In this document: positions 31,982-40,929 of the stretch, piece by piece | Layout: each line of letters begins with the position of its first letter | Numbering within the stretch: the stretch's first letter is position 1 | Assembly (NCBI RefSeq): GCF_001483745.1 | Contig: NZ_LQBL01000002.1 | Location: 1-64,000 of the forward strand | DNA length: 64,000 nucleotides | Direction: 5' to 3' | Origin: Serinicoccus chungangensis | GTDB lineage: Bacteria; Actinomycetota; Actinomycetes; Actinomycetales; Dermatophilaceae | The notes under the pieces: generated by a model | The model's database searches: none | Seen by the model: only the letters and a program-made list of their open reading frames with translations | Told to the model about the DNA's origin: nothing | Translations under genes and position numbers: made by a program

Positions 31982-34393
31982 ATGCAGAACGTCCCCAGGC
32001 GCGCCGTGGCCGCCGCGTCGACGGCAGCCCTGGCCGTCACCGGCCTCGTCGCCCTCTCCCCCGCGGTCCAGGCCGCCGGCCCCGGCCTCGTCGTCAACGA
32101 GGTCTACGGCGGCGGCGGCAACAGCGGCGCGGTCTACACCCACGACTTCGTCGAGCTCGTCAACTCGACCGACGCCCCGGTCGACCTCGACGGGTATGCC
32201 GTCTCGTACTACTCCTCCTCCGGCAACCTGGGCAACGCGTGCCCGTTGTCGGGCACGGTCGAGCCGGGCGCCTCGTACCTCATCCAGCAGAACCCCGGCT
32301 CCGGCGGCACCACCCCGCTGCCCGACCCCGACATCGAGTGCGGCGCCTCCATGTCCGGCTCCAACGGCATCGTCGAGCTCAGCCTCGACGGCGAGGTCGT
32401 CGACCTCGTCGGCTACGGCTCGGCCACCCGCTTCGAGGGCAGCGGCGCGGCTCCCGGCCTGTCCAACACGACCTCGGCCAGCCGCAGCGACGCGGTCGAC
32501 ACCGATGACAACGCCGCCGACTTCACCCGGGGCGAGCCGACCCCGACCGGGAGCGGTGGGGGCACGGACCCCGAGCCCGAGCCCGACCCGGAGCCGGTCG
32601 ACACGACGATCGCGCAGATCCAGGGCACCGGTGCCACCTCGCCCCTGGAGGGCCAGCCGGTGAACACCAGCGGCGTCGTGACCGCGGCCTACCCGACCGG
32701 CGGCTTCAACGGCGTCTACCTGCAGACCGCCGGCTCCGGCGGCGCGGCCAAGGCACCGGGCGACGCCTCGGACGGCGTCTTCCTCTACAGCTCCTGGGCG
32801 GCCGACAACCTGGAGATCGGCGACTGCGTCGAGGTCGAGGACGGCGAGGTCGTCGAGTACAACGGCCTCACCGAGATCTCCGGCGGCTTCGTCACCGTCG
32901 TGGACGGCTGCGAGGCGGTCGTCCCGACCGTGCTGAGCAGCCTCCCGGCGACGGACGCCGAGAAGGAGGTCTACGAGGGCATGCTCGTGCAGCCCGAGGG
33001 GACCTACACCATCACCAACAACTACCAGCTCAACCAGTACGGCCAGCTCGGGCTCGCGGTCGGTGACGAGCCGCTCTACCAGGCGACCGACCAGGTGCTC
33101 CCCGGCCCGGAGGCCGAGGCCTACCAGGCGGCGAACCAGGAGAAGTACATCACCCTGGACGACGGCTCGAGCTGGGACTACGTCCGCAACTCCACGGCGC
33201 AGGACTCCCCGCTGCCCTACCTGTCCGCGCAGGAACCGCACCGCACCGGCTCGCAGGTCACCTTCGAGCAGCCGGTCGTCCTGGACTACCGCTTCCAGTG
33301 GAACTACCAGCCGGTGGGCCAGGTGGTCGGCTCGGACAGCCCGGTCGACCCGATCAGCAGCGAGAACGACCGGGAGTACGCCGCGCCCGAGGTGGGTGGC
33401 AACATCCAGATCGGCGCGTTCAACGTCCTCAACTACTTCTCCGACCTCGGTCAGGACGAGGAGGACTGCGACTTCTTCGCCGACCGCTTCGGCAACCCGG
33501 TCGCGACGGACTTCTGCGAGGTCCGTGGCGCCTGGTCCGAGCAGGCCTTCGCCGACCAGCAGGCCAAGCTGGTGACCGCCATCAACGGCACCGACGCCGA
33601 GGTGCTGGCGCTCATGGAGATCGAGAACTCCGCGGCCCTGTCCTACGTCGACCACCCGCGCGACAAGGCGCTGGCCGACCTCGTGGCCGCGCTCAACGCC
33701 GAGGCCGGTGAGCAGCGCTGGGCCTACGCCCCCTCCCCGACGGTCACCCCGCCCAACGAGGACGTCATCCGGACCGCGTTCATCTACGACCCGGACCAGG
33801 TCCAGCTCCTGGGCCCGTCGATGATCCAGCTGGACGACGCCTTCGCCAACGCCCGCTACCCGCTGGCCCAGAAGTTCAAGGCCACGGGCACCGGCAAGCC
33901 GTTCGTCGCGGTCGCCAACCACTTCAAGTCCAAGGGCTCGGGCGAGGACGACGGCACCGGCCAGGGCAACGCCAACCCCTCGCGCATCGCGCAGGCCGAG
34001 GCACTGACCGCCTGGTCGGAGGAGATGTTCGAGGACGAGGCGATCTTCCTCATGGGCGACTTCAACGCCTACAGCCGGGAGGACCCGGTCCGCATCATCG
34101 AGGACGCGGGCTACACCAACCTGGCCCGGGCCGACGAGCCGGACTCGATGACCTACCAGTTCAGCGGCCGCCTGGGCTCCCTGGACCACGTCTTCGCCAA
34201 CGAGAAGGCGCAGCGCCTGGTCACCGGTGCGGGCGTGTGGGACATCAACGCCGACGAGTCGATCGCGTTCCAGTACAGCCGGCGCAACTACAACGTCGTC
34301 GACTTCCACAGCGACGACCAGTTCGCCAGCTCCGACCACGACCCCGTCCTGGTCGGTCTCGACACGGGCAACCGGGGCAAGGGCAAGAACTGA
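31982..34393 (+). CDS. Secreted ExeM/NucH-like nuclease with lamin-tail domain
   Basis: An 803-residue exported protein. The signal peptide is NVPRRAVAAASTAALAVTGL...VQAA. Residues about 35-165 are a lamin-tail domain (LVVNEVYGGGGNSGAVYTHD, FVELVNSTDAPVDLDGYAVS). A Glu/Pro/Asp linker leads to an OB-fold-like part (TIAQIQGTGATSPLEGQPVN). The C-terminal third is an endonuclease/exonuclease/phosphatase domain: IQIGAFNVLNYFSDL, VLALMEIENSA, the catalytic MGDFNAYSREDP, LGSLDHVFANEKA and SSDHDPVLVGLD. The protein should degrade extracellular DNA. The end GNRGKGKN carries no sortase motif, so it is probably released. It is divergent from ftsE. Confidence 0.93.
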   Translation: MQNVPRRAVAAASTAALAVTGLVALSPAVQAAGPGLVVNEVYGGGGNSGAVYTHDFVELVNSTDAPVDLDGYAVSYYSSSGNLGNACPLSGTVEPGASYLIQQNPGSGGTTPLPDPDIECGASMSGSNGIVELSLDGEVVDLVGYGSATRFEGSGAAPGLSNTTSASRSDAVDTDDNAADFTRGEPTPTGSGGGTDPEPEPDPEPVDTTIAQIQGTGATSPLEGQPVNTSGVVTAAYPTGGFNGVYLQTAGSGGAAKAPGDASDGVFLYSSWAADNLEIGDCVEVEDGEVVEYNGLTEISGGFVTVVDGCEAVVPTVLSSLPATDAEKEVYEGMLVQPEGTYTITNNYQLNQYGQLGLAVGDEPLYQATDQVLPGPEAEAYQAANQEKYITLDDGSSWDYVRNSTAQDSPLPYLSAQEPHRTGSQVTFEQPVVLDYRFQWNYQPVGQVVGSDSPVDPISSENDREYAAPEVGGNIQIGAFNVLNYFSDLGQDEEDCDFFADRFGNPVATDFCEVRGAWSEQAFADQQAKLVTAINGTDAEVLALMEIENSAALSYVDHPRDKALADLVAALNAEAGEQRWAYAPSPTVTPPNEDVIRTAFIYDPDQVQLLGPSMIQLDDAFANARYPLAQKFKATGTGKPFVAVANHFKSKGSGEDDGTGQGNANPSRIAQAEALTAWSEEMFEDEAIFLMGDFNAYSREDPVRIIEDAGYTNLARADEPDSMTYQFSGRLGSLDHVFANEKAQRLVTGAGVWDINADESIAFQYSRRNYNVVDFHSDDQFASSDHDPVLVGLDTGNRGKGKN

Positions 34394-34416
34394 CCGGCGC
34401 ACGCCCCTGACGTGAG

Positions 34417-34451
34417 CGGGCGGCATACCTCATCGCGAGGTATGCCGCCCG
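34417..34451. terminator. Bidirectional terminator between the nuclease gene and prfB
   Basis: CGGGCGGCATACCTC pairs perfectly with GAGGTATGCCGCCCG around a five-base loop. It lies between two convergent genes, 24 bases after the nuclease stop and 20 bases after the prfB stop. Both arms contain the over-represented octamer GGTATGCC. Confidence 0.85.
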
Positions 34452-34470
34452 TTCCGCGTGCGGGGACCGC

Positions 34471-35583
34471 TCAGGCGTCCTGGCGGTCGGCGGAGCGCTT
34501 CCACCGGATCCCCGCGTCGATGAAGTCGTCGATGTCGCCGTCGAGGACCGCCGCGGTGGAACCGACCTCATGACCGGTCCGCAGGTCCTTGACCATCTGG
34601 TAGGGGTGCAGGACGTAGGAGCGCATCTGGTCACCCCAGGACGCCTTGACGTCGCCGGCCATCTCCTTGCGCGCGGCGTCCTCCTCGGCCTTCTTGAGCA
34701 GCAGCAGCCGCGACTGGAGCACCCGGAGCGCGGCGGCGCGGTTCTGGATCTGGCTCTTCTCGTTCTGCATCGAGACGACGGTGCCGGTGGGCAGGTGGGT
34801 CATCCGGACGGCGGAGTCGGTGGTGTTGACCGACTGGCCGCCGGGGCCGCTGGAGCGGAAGACGTCGACCTTGAGGTCGGCCTCGGGGATCTCGATCGTG
34901 TCGGTGCTCTCGATGAGCGGCACCACTTCGACCGCGGCGAAGCTGGTCTGCCGACGGCCCTGGTTGTCGAAGGGGCTGATCCGGACCAACCGGTGGGTGC
35001 CGGCCTCGACCGCGAGCGTGCCGAAGGCGTAGGGCACCTTGACCTCGAAGGTCGCCGACTTCAGGCCCGCCTCCTCGGCGTAGGACGTGTCGAGCACGGC
35101 GGTGGGGTAGTCGTGCCGCTCGGCCCACCGCAGGTACATCCGCAGGAGCATCTCGGCGAAGTCGGCGGCGTCCACCCCGCCCGCGCCGGAGCGGATCGTG
35201 ACGACGGCCTCGCGGATGTCGTACTCCCCGTTGAGCAGGGTGCGGACCTCCAGCTGCTGGACCGCCTTGCGCAGCCCGGCCAGCTCCTTCTCCGCCTCCT
35301 GCAGCGTCTCCGCGTCGTTCTCCTCCCGGCCCAGCTCCACCAGGGCCTCGAGGTCGTCGATCCGGGCGTCCATGCCGGTGACCTTGTCGTGCTCGGCCTT
35401 GGCCCGGGACAGCGTGGAGGTGAGCTTCTGGGCACGGTCGACGTCGTCCCAGAGGTCGGGCGCGCTGGCCTCTGTCTCCAGGTCGCTGATCTGGGCGCCC
35501 AGGCGCTCGAGGTCGGTCACCTCCCGCACCGACGCCATGGTCGTGCGGAGCTGCTTGATCTCGGTCTCGAAGTCGACTGCCAC
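34471..35583 (-). CDS. prfB: Peptide chain release factor 2
   Basis: A 370-residue class I release factor. The catalytic [20 protein letters not shown] contains the GGQ loop. The N-terminal coiled domain ([20 protein letters not shown]) and [20 protein letters not shown] are typical. The stop-codon-recognition region shows [20 protein letters not shown]. The reading frame is continuous, with no programmed frameshift near codon 25, as in other high-GC Actinobacteria. RF2 terminates at UGA and UAA, the dominant stops here. Confidence 0.97.
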   Translation of the reverse strand: MAVDFETEIKQLRTTMASVREVTDLERLGAQISDLETEASAPDLWDDVDRAQKLTSTLSRAKAEHDKVTGMDARIDDLEALVELGREENDAETLQEAEKELAGLRKAVQQLEVRTLLNGEYDIREAVVTIRSGAGGVDAADFAEMLLRMYLRWAERHDYPTAVLDTSYAEEAGLKSATFEVKVPYAFGTLAVEAGTHRLVRISPFDNQGRRQTSFAAVEVVPLIESTDTIEIPEADLKVDVFRSSGPGGQSVNTTDSAVRMTHLPTGTVVSMQNEKSQIQNRAAALRVLQSRLLLLKKAEEDAARKEMAGDVKASWGDQMRSYVLHPYQMVKDLRTGHEVGSTAAVLDGDIDDFIDAGIRWKRSADRQDA

Positions 35584-35637
35584 GATCCACCAGCCTACGC
35601 CAGCGGACGACCCTCCCCGGCCTGCGCCCGGGGGTCG

Positions 35638-36195
35638 CTACTCCCCCGTCTGCCCGTCGACCAGCTCGCGCAGCACGTCCGCGTGCCCGTTGTGCCGGGC
35701 GTACTCCTCCACCATGTGGGTGAGCACCCACCGCAGCGACACCTCGTCCTGGCCACCCCAGGCCGGGTGCGTCGCCCCGAGCGGGTCCGCCACGTCCGCG
35801 GCCAACGCCTGGTGCAGCGCGGCACGGGAGCGCTCGACCGACCGGGCCCACAGGTCGCGCAGCGACGCGGGATCGTCACCGGCGGCGCTGGACCACTCCC
35901 AGTCGTGGTCCGCCGACCAGTCCACCTCGGCCCAGGGGGCCGGCATGGCCTGCCGCGACACCACCTGGGTGAACCAGTGGTCCTCCACCCAGGCCAGGTG
36001 CTTCAGCAGGCCACCGAGCGTCATACCGCTGGGGTGGCCGGGCAGGCTCACGCGCAGCCCGTCGGCCCCGAGGTCCCGGGTCTTCCACTTCAGCGTGGCC
36101 CGCTGGAAGTCGAGGAAGCCGGCCAGCGTCGCTGCCTCGCCCGCCGCCAGCGGGGGCTCCGGGCAGCCGACGTCGTCGATGGTGGTCTCGCTCAT
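35638..36195 (-). CDS. DinB-like DUF664 family protein
   Basis: A 185-residue protein from ATG 36195 (MSETTIDDVGCPEPPLAAGE). The four-helix DinB fold is indicated by a first metal His in LLKHLAWVEDHWFTQV and a second His pair in WVLTHMVEEYARHNGHADVL, the usual H-x-x-x-H-x-x-H pattern, as well as LDFQRATLKWKTRDL. Actinobacterial members include mycothiol-dependent transferases, but the substrate here is unknown. It lies 54 bases from the prfB start in the same orientation, possibly with its own promoter. Confidence 0.88.
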   Translation of the reverse strand: MSETTIDDVGCPEPPLAAGEAATLAGFLDFQRATLKWKTRDLGADGLRVSLPGHPSGMTLGGLLKHLAWVEDHWFTQVVSRQAMPAPWAEVDWSADHDWEWSSAAGDDPASLRDLWARSVERSRAALHQALAADVADPLGATHPAWGGQDEVSLRWVLTHMVEEYARHNGHADVLRELVDGQTGE

Positions 36196-36263
36196 GACCC
36201 GCACCCTAGGGCCGCTCGCGGACAGCCGCCGACCGCTTTTCGTCCGGTATGCCGTCGCGCCCG

Positions 36264-37586
36264 TCAGGTGCGGGCCGACTCCTCGAGGTGCAGGTCGGAG
36301 TCCTGGAGCGACTTCGGCACCATGGACACGGCGACGAAGGAGACGATGGCCAGCACCGCGATGTAGACCCCGATGGTCCAGGACTGGCCGGTGCGCTGCA
36401 GCAGCAGCTCGGCGATGAGCGGGGCGAAGGCGCCACCGATGATCGAGCCGAGGGCATACCCGATGGAGACGCCGGAGTAGCGCACCCGCGCCGGGAACAT
36501 CTCGGCGTAGAGCGCGGACTGCGGCCCGTAGGACGGGCCCAGGCCCAGGGTCAGCACGAGGATGGCCAGGGTGAACAGCGGCAGCGAGGCGGTGTCGAGC
36601 AGGAACCACATGGGGATCGCCCAGAGGATGATGATGCCGTAGCCGATCTGGAAGGTCAGGACGCGACCGATCCGGTCGGAGATGTGACCGCCGTAGAGCG
36701 TGAACACCAGCCACCCGACGCCGCCGAGCAGGGAGGCGATGAGGGTCTCGGTGCGCTCCATGCCGAGGGCGTTGACGCCGTATCCGTTGAAGTAGGCGAT
36801 GACGAGGTAGCCGGCGGCGTTGTTGGCGGCGAAGATCAGCGCGGCGAGCAGGACGTTCTTGCGGTGGTGCCGGAACAGCTCGCCGAGCGGGGCCGACTCG
36901 TTCTGCCGCAGGCGGGCCATCTCGGCGAAGACCGGCGACTCCTCGACGGCCCGGCGGATCCAGTAGCCCACGCCGATGAGCAGGATCGAGAACAGGAACG
37001 GGATGCGCCAGCCCCAGGTGAGGAACTGCTCGTCGGTCATGAACGTGCTGAGCCCGAACATGAACAGCGTGGCCAGGATCATGCCGATGGGCACGCCGAT
37101 CTGGGGGTAGGCGCCGAACAGGCCGCGTCGGCCCTTCGGCGCGTGCTCGACGGACATGAGGGCGGCGCCGCCCCACTCACCGCCGGCGGAGAAGCCCTGC
37201 AGGAGCCGCATGAGGATGAGCAGGACGGGAGCGGCGACGCCGATCTGGGCGTAGGTCGGCAGCAGCCCGATGATGGCGGTGGCGCCGCCCATCCCCACCA
37301 GCGTGAAGACGAGGACGACCTTGCGTCCGAAGCGGTCCCCGAGGTGGCCGGCGACCACCGCACCCAGCGGGCGCACCAGGAAGCTGATGCCGAGGGAGGC
37401 CCACGCGGCGAGCTGGGCGCCGCCCTCACCCATGGGGGCGAAGAAGAGCTGCCCGAGGACCAGCGCCGCAGCCTGGGCGTAGATGAAGAAGTCGTACCAC
37501 TCGATGGTGGTGCCGACCAGCGTGCCGGCGAGGACCTTGCGCTCCTCCCGGGTGCGGTCGGCCTGCCTGCTGCTGACTCCGGTCAT
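36264..37586 (-). CDS. MFS transporter, metabolite:H+ symporter (MHS) family
   Basis: A 440-residue transporter from ATG 37586. About twelve transmembrane segments are visible. The MHS signature TTIEWYDFFIYAQAAALV follows the N-terminus, and the loop motif GHLGDRFGRKVVLVFTLVG lies between segments 2 and 3. ARLLQGFSAGGEWGGAALMS (read as MRLLQGFSAGGEWGGA in the sequence) and the repeat GHISDRIGRVLTFQIGYG are also family features. Relatives carry osmolytes, shikimate or alpha-ketoglutarate with protons; the substrate cannot be told. It is a single gene with its own upstream region. Confidence 0.9.
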   Translation of the reverse strand: MTGVSSRQADRTREERKVLAGTLVGTTIEWYDFFIYAQAAALVLGQLFFAPMGEGGAQLAAWASLGISFLVRPLGAVVAGHLGDRFGRKVVLVFTLVGMGGATAIIGLLPTYAQIGVAAPVLLILMRLLQGFSAGGEWGGAALMSVEHAPKGRRGLFGAYPQIGVPIGMILATLFMFGLSTFMTDEQFLTWGWRIPFLFSILLIGVGYWIRRAVEESPVFAEMARLRQNESAPLGELFRHHRKNVLLAALIFAANNAAGYLVIAYFNGYGVNALGMERTETLIASLLGGVGWLVFTLYGGHISDRIGRVLTFQIGYGIIILWAIPMWFLLDTASLPLFTLAILVLTLGLGPSYGPQSALYAEMFPARVRYSGVSIGYALGSIIGGAFAPLIAELLLQRTGQSWTIGVYIAVLAIVSFVAVSMVPKSLQDSDLHLEESART

Positions 37587-37703
37587 CCTCGACCCCTTCC
37601 AGACGTGCACGCCCGGAAGCGAACCCCCTGGGTCAGGGCCGACGCGGCGGTGCGGTGACCGCATCATAAGCACCGCACCCCGTGGAGGAGCGGCTGGGAC
37701 GCG

Positions 37704-39212
37704 TCAGGCGGTGTGGCGCAGCCGCAGGCCCGCGGCCACCTGCTCCTGCAGGTAGTCCAGTGCCTGCAGGGCCGACCAGCCCTCCGGGTGGCGCTCGATG
37801 AGCGCCGTGGCCCCGGCGAGGTCCTGGCCCAGGGTCACGAGGGTGTCCTCAGCATACCCGTCCTTGCGCTCCTGACCGAGGCCGATGTTGGCCATGAGCC
37901 CGTTGCACAGGCACTTGCGGCCCACGGTGTCGGCCTCCTCGCCGCCCTTCTTGAGGTACATGTGGACCGGCTCGGAGGCGCAGCGGTAGCCGACCTCGCC
38001 GTCCTCGCGCTCGTAGGGCTGGCGCAGGTAGGACAGGTCGCACAGCCGGGGCCGCGCCTCGTAGACCTCGACCTGGCTCGCGGTGCCCTCCAGGGTGGCG
38101 ACCTTGAACGGGAAGCCGGTCGGGCTGGCGCGCGGGTCGTTGCGCACCGTGAGCTCGCCGGTGCGCAGGCGGCCGATGAGCTGACCTCGCGGTCCGTCGG
38201 CGAGGCCCGACTCGTGCGACAGGGCGAAGAGCGTGCCGACCTGCACCCCGACGGCGCCGGCCGCGAGCGCCTCGGCCACCTTGTCGGGGGTGGAGTAGGC
38301 GCCGGCCATCCAGAACGGCAGCCCGATCTGGGTCATCTTCGCGAGGTTGGCCTCGTCGCGGTCCCCGTAGACGGGCTCGCCGGCGTCGTCCAGCTGCATC
38401 TTGCCGCGCGGGGGCGCGGAGTGGCCGCCGGCCGGGGGGCGCTCGACGACGAACCCGTCCGGGCGGATCTCCGGGTCGCGGTGGAGGTAGTTGGCGAGCT
38501 GGTCGACCGAGATGATGGCCAGGAAGTCCGGCTTGGTCAGCGTCGGCAGGTCCTCGCCGAGCAGGTCGGCCGGGTCCACGGTGACGTGCCGGCGCAGGGA
38601 CCCCCCGGCGACGTCCGCCGAGATGCTGCCCGGCTCACCCGCGGCCAGCGAGCGCAGCAGCTGCGGGATCTCGCGGGGGATGCCGGCGCCCATGAGGACG
38701 TAGTCGACCCCGGCCAGCATGGCGCCCAGGATGGCCGTCGGGTTCGCCATCTGGATCTTCTCGAGGCAGTTGATGCCGACGGCACCCTCGTCGGTGTGCT
38801 GCGCCAGATCCTCCTTGGCCAGCCACACCTCGGCGAAGTTGCCGACGACGCCCAGCTCCTGCCCGGCGCGGGCCGTCTCGAGGGTGAGCTTGGGGATCGG
38901 CTTGTAGGGGGTGCCCGACGCCTTCCCGCCCTCGATGAAGTACTTGTCCAGCACCCGCTGAGCCATGTCCTGGCTGGGGAAGGCCGCCAGCGCGCGCCGG
39001 TAGTGCCCCCCGGGGTCGCCGTCCTGCAGCACCCGGCTGATGACGGCGTCCATCGCGGTGCCGGAGACGACGCCGAGGTGGCCGGCGCGCGCCACCTGGC
39101 GTGCCAGGCGCCAGCCGGAGACGGCGACGCCCATGCCGCCCTGGATGATCGTGGGGCGCGGGCGGTCGGTCTGGGTGGGCAGGTCGATGGGTGCTACGGG
39201 GAGTGCGGCCAT
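37704..39212 (-). CDS. Nitronate monooxygenase / enoyl-reductase-like FMN TIM-barrel protein (PfaD-like)
   Basis: A 502-residue FMN TIM-barrel protein. Start MAALPVAPIDLPTQTD at 39212. Visible motifs: RPTIIQGGMGVAVSGWRLAR at the N-terminus, GVVSGTAMDAVISRVLQDGD, VGINCLEKIQMANPTAILGA, GVDYVLMGAGIPREIPQLLR, PFWMAGAYSTPDKVAEALAA, AVGVQVGTLFALSHESGL, and a Cys-containing C-terminal part (GRKCLCNGLMANIG). The length and the C-terminal extension match the larger nitronate monooxygenase family members rather than the 330-residue 2-nitropropane dioxygenases. The upstream operator-like boxes at 39254-39291 suggest dedicated control, perhaps by a TetR-type factor in lipid metabolism. Confidence 0.85.
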   Translation of the reverse strand: MAALPVAPIDLPTQTDRPRPTIIQGGMGVAVSGWRLARQVARAGHLGVVSGTAMDAVISRVLQDGDPGGHYRRALAAFPSQDMAQRVLDKYFIEGGKASGTPYKPIPKLTLETARAGQELGVVGNFAEVWLAKEDLAQHTDEGAVGINCLEKIQMANPTAILGAMLAGVDYVLMGAGIPREIPQLLRSLAAGEPGSISADVAGGSLRRHVTVDPADLLGEDLPTLTKPDFLAIISVDQLANYLHRDPEIRPDGFVVERPPAGGHSAPPRGKMQLDDAGEPVYGDRDEANLAKMTQIGLPFWMAGAYSTPDKVAEALAAGAVGVQVGTLFALSHESGLADGPRGQLIGRLRTGELTVRNDPRASPTGFPFKVATLEGTASQVEVYEARPRLCDLSYLRQPYEREDGEVGYRCASEPVHMYLKKGGEEADTVGRKCLCNGLMANIGLGQERKDGYAEDTLVTLGQDLAGATALIERHPEGWSALQALDYLQEQVAAGLRLRHTA

Positions 39213-39253
39213 CCGAGGGGACACCTCTCTGGTCGGGGAGCAGCCTACGGCGA

Positions 39254-39291
39254 CGTAGGTTTCGCTTGCGTAGGTTACGGTAACGTAGGTT
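39254..39291. promoter_or_regulatory. Three phased CGTAGGTT boxes upstream of the FMN enzyme gene
   Basis: CGTAGGTT occurs at 39254, 39269 and 39284, an exact 15-bp period. GTTACGGTAAC (39274-39284) between boxes two and three is a near-perfect palindrome, and CTACGGCGACGTAG overlaps the first box. The region lies 42-79 bases before the ATG at 39212, a promoter position. It is likely a multi-site operator. Confidence 0.65.
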
Positions 39292-39385
39292 GCCACCCCT
39301 TGTCAGGCTCGGCCGGATCACCGCAGGTCAGCGCGTGGCGCCCTTCCGGCGCTGAGCACCCTCCGGCGGCCCCTCGCCACAGGTC

Positions 39386-39426
39386 CGCCGTGTGCAGTCG
39401 TGGCCCCCAGAGGGCCACCACCACGC
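39386..39426. repeat. 41-bp repeat with internal hairpin, copy 1
   Basis: CGCCGTGTGCAGTCGTGGCC continues into CCCAGAGGGCCACCACCACGC. The internal GTGGCCC/GGGCCAC arms can form a hairpin. A second copy is 22 bases further on. Its position between two minus-strand genes would allow a role in transcription termination of the HAD/FMN-gene interval. Confidence 0.6.
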
Positions 39427-39448
39427 CCGGCAGTGCGACCCGCTCGGC

Positions 39449-39488
39449 CGCCGTGTGCAGTCGTGGCCCCAGAGGGCCACCACCGCGC
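39449..39488. repeat. 40-bp repeat with internal hairpin, copy 2
   Basis: It matches 39386-39426 except for one fewer C in the loop and one A/G change near the end. The GTGGCCCC/GGGCCAC hairpin is kept. It ends 12 bases before the HAD-gene stop codon. Confidence 0.6.
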
Positions 39489-39500
39489 ACACGCGCGTCG

Positions 39501-40160
39501 TCAGGCCTGGCGCAGGTGCACGCGAACCCCGGCGTCGGTGACCTCCAGCCGCACGTCGGCGAGCGAGCCCACGGTGAGGTCGGCGTGGTCGGCGACCTCC
39601 TCCCGACTGCTGGTGGTGAGCACCGCGAGGGTGGCCGCACCGGCCGCCCGGCCCGACTCGAGCCCGGCGACGGCGTCCTCCACGACCAGGCACCGGGCAG
39701 GGTCGGCCTCGAGACGGCGGGCCCCCACGAGGTAGGGCTCGGGGTCGGGCTTGCCGCGGCTGATGTCGTCAGCGGTGACGAGGACCGCGGGCGCGCTCAA
39801 CCCGGCCGCGTCGATGCGCAGCACCGCCAGCTCCCGGCCGGCAGAGGTGACGATGGCCGCGCGCGCACCGACGGCCGCCAGCGCGTCGACGGCACCAGGG
39901 AGGGCGACGATGCCGTCGAGGTCCTCCAGCTCTCGCCGGTCGATGTCGGCGGTGGCGGCATCCGCGTCCAGGTGCGGCGCCACCCGCTCCACGATGCCGC
40001 GGCTGGTCACCCCGTGGAAGTTGCCGAACCGCGCGAAGTCGACACCGTGGTCGACCGCCCAGGAGCGCCAGGAGCGCTCGACCGGGCCCCGGGAGTCGGT
40101 GAGGGTGCCGTCGTTGTCGAAGAGGACGGCCTCGAAGGTCTCCTGGGTGATGTCGCGCAT
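39501..40160 (-). CDS. HAD-superfamily phosphatase (beta-phosphoglucomutase-like)
   Basis: A 219-residue HAD hydrolase from ATG 40160. Motif I is AVLFDNDGTLTDSRGPVERS (DxD variant D-N-D-G-T-L-T), motif II Thr/Ser is in AAIVTSAGREL, motif III Lys in DDISRGKPDPEPYLVGARRL, and motif IV acidic residues in CLVVEDAVAGLESGRAAG. A helical cap between residues 20 and 85 places it in subfamily IA. Likely substrates are sugar or glycerol phosphates. The pattern GKPDPEPYLVGA and VEDAxAGxxSGxAAG is typical of DOG/beta-PGM-like members. Confidence 0.9.
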   Translation of the reverse strand: MRDITQETFEAVLFDNDGTLTDSRGPVERSWRSWAVDHGVDFARFGNFHGVTSRGIVERVAPHLDADAATADIDRRELEDLDGIVALPGAVDALAAVGARAAIVTSAGRELAVLRIDAAGLSAPAVLVTADDISRGKPDPEPYLVGARRLEADPARCLVVEDAVAGLESGRAAGAATLAVLTTSSREEVADHADLTVGSLADVRLEVTDAGVRVHLRQA

Positions 40161-40350
40161 ACCGACATGCTTCCAGGCCGCCGGCGCACGCCACCCGGGA
40201 GGTATGCCGGCACCTGTCACCAGGCGTCGTGGACGACGGACCCGCCACGCGGGCGTCGCGGACGCGAGGCGCCGGCACCAGGGCGACGAGGACGACAGGC
40301 GCGGGCCACCGGTGCCGGGTGCCGGACGCGCCGACCGGGAGCGTGCACGG
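40161..40350. other. Intergenic stretch between the HAD gene and the tad operon end
   Basis: This is 190 bases with no gene. It contains one GGTATGCC octamer at 40201-40208. No clear hairpin terminator for the tad operon could be placed with confidence. Confidence 0.35.
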
Positions 40351-40929
40351 TCAGGGGTCGAGGTCCGAGCGAGCCGTCGAGGTGACCGTGATGGAGACAC
40401 CCCCGCCGAGAGCGCCGAGCACGGGACTCAGGACGGGGATGTCGGCCTGGCCGGTGACGGTGACCACGGCCGTGCGCCCGTCGGGGGTGCCCGTGCCCGG
40501 CCCCACGGCCCAGCCGACGACGCGGGGAGGGACGGACCGCTGCTGCAGATGGGCGGACGCGGCCTCGACGACCGTCGTGTCGCTCAGGGGCGGACCTGAG
40601 CCGAGCCCTCCCTCGTAGACCTGCTCCTGCGCCAGGGCGTCACTCGCGTCCAGGGCCGCCGCGTCCGCGGCATCCAGCAGCTGGATCCGGCTGAGCTGCA
40701 CCGACGTCACCCCGACGACGGCCAGGACGACGGTCAACGTGATCGCCACCATGCCGACGAGCAGGATGCTCATCTGCCCGCCGTCCCGGCCCGGGCGAGC
40801 CCGACCCCCTCGGTCCGGGCAGGTCGTGCGACGAAGGGCGTGGTACCGGGCTCGGGCGACCCGCTGGCGCAACCCCTCGTGCGAGCGGCCGGCTCGCCGT
40901 GCCGCCCCCTCGTCGCAGACAGCCCTCAC
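40351..40929 (-). CDS. TadG/Rv3654c-like secreted pilus-associated protein
   Basis: A 192-residue protein starting at GTG 40929, which overlaps the stop of the preceding gene (GTGA). After a basic N-terminus, GQMSILLVGMVAITLTVVLA (residues about 53-72) is the pilin-like hydrophobic helix preceded by a short Gly-Gln motif, followed by LSRIQLLDAADAAALDASDA, the usual TadG-like A-A-D-A-A-A-L pattern. The C-terminal domain is beta-rich (TAVVTVTGQADIPVLSPVLG). It is the last gene of the tad cluster. It is expected to be a minor pseudopilin or pilus-associated protein at the membrane. Confidence 0.8.
   Translation of the reverse strand: MRAVCDEGAARRAGRSHEGLRQRVARARYHALRRTTCPDRGGRARPGRDGGQMSILLVGMVAITLTVVLAVVGVTSVQLSRIQLLDAADAAALDASDALAQEQVYEGGLGSGPPLSDTTVVEAASAHLQQRSVPPRVVGWAVGPGTGTPDGRTAVVTVTGQADIPVLSPVLGALGGGVSITVTSTARSDLDP

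Noticed and set aside
31811-34426. 871-residue minus-strand frame opposite the secreted nuclease
   Set aside because: No recognisable domain; the plus strand encodes signal peptide, lamin-tail and nuclease motifs.
35510-35583. Programmed +1 frameshift in prfB
   Set aside because: The frame is continuous from the ATG through codon 30; no in-frame UGA after a Shine-Dalgarno-like site.
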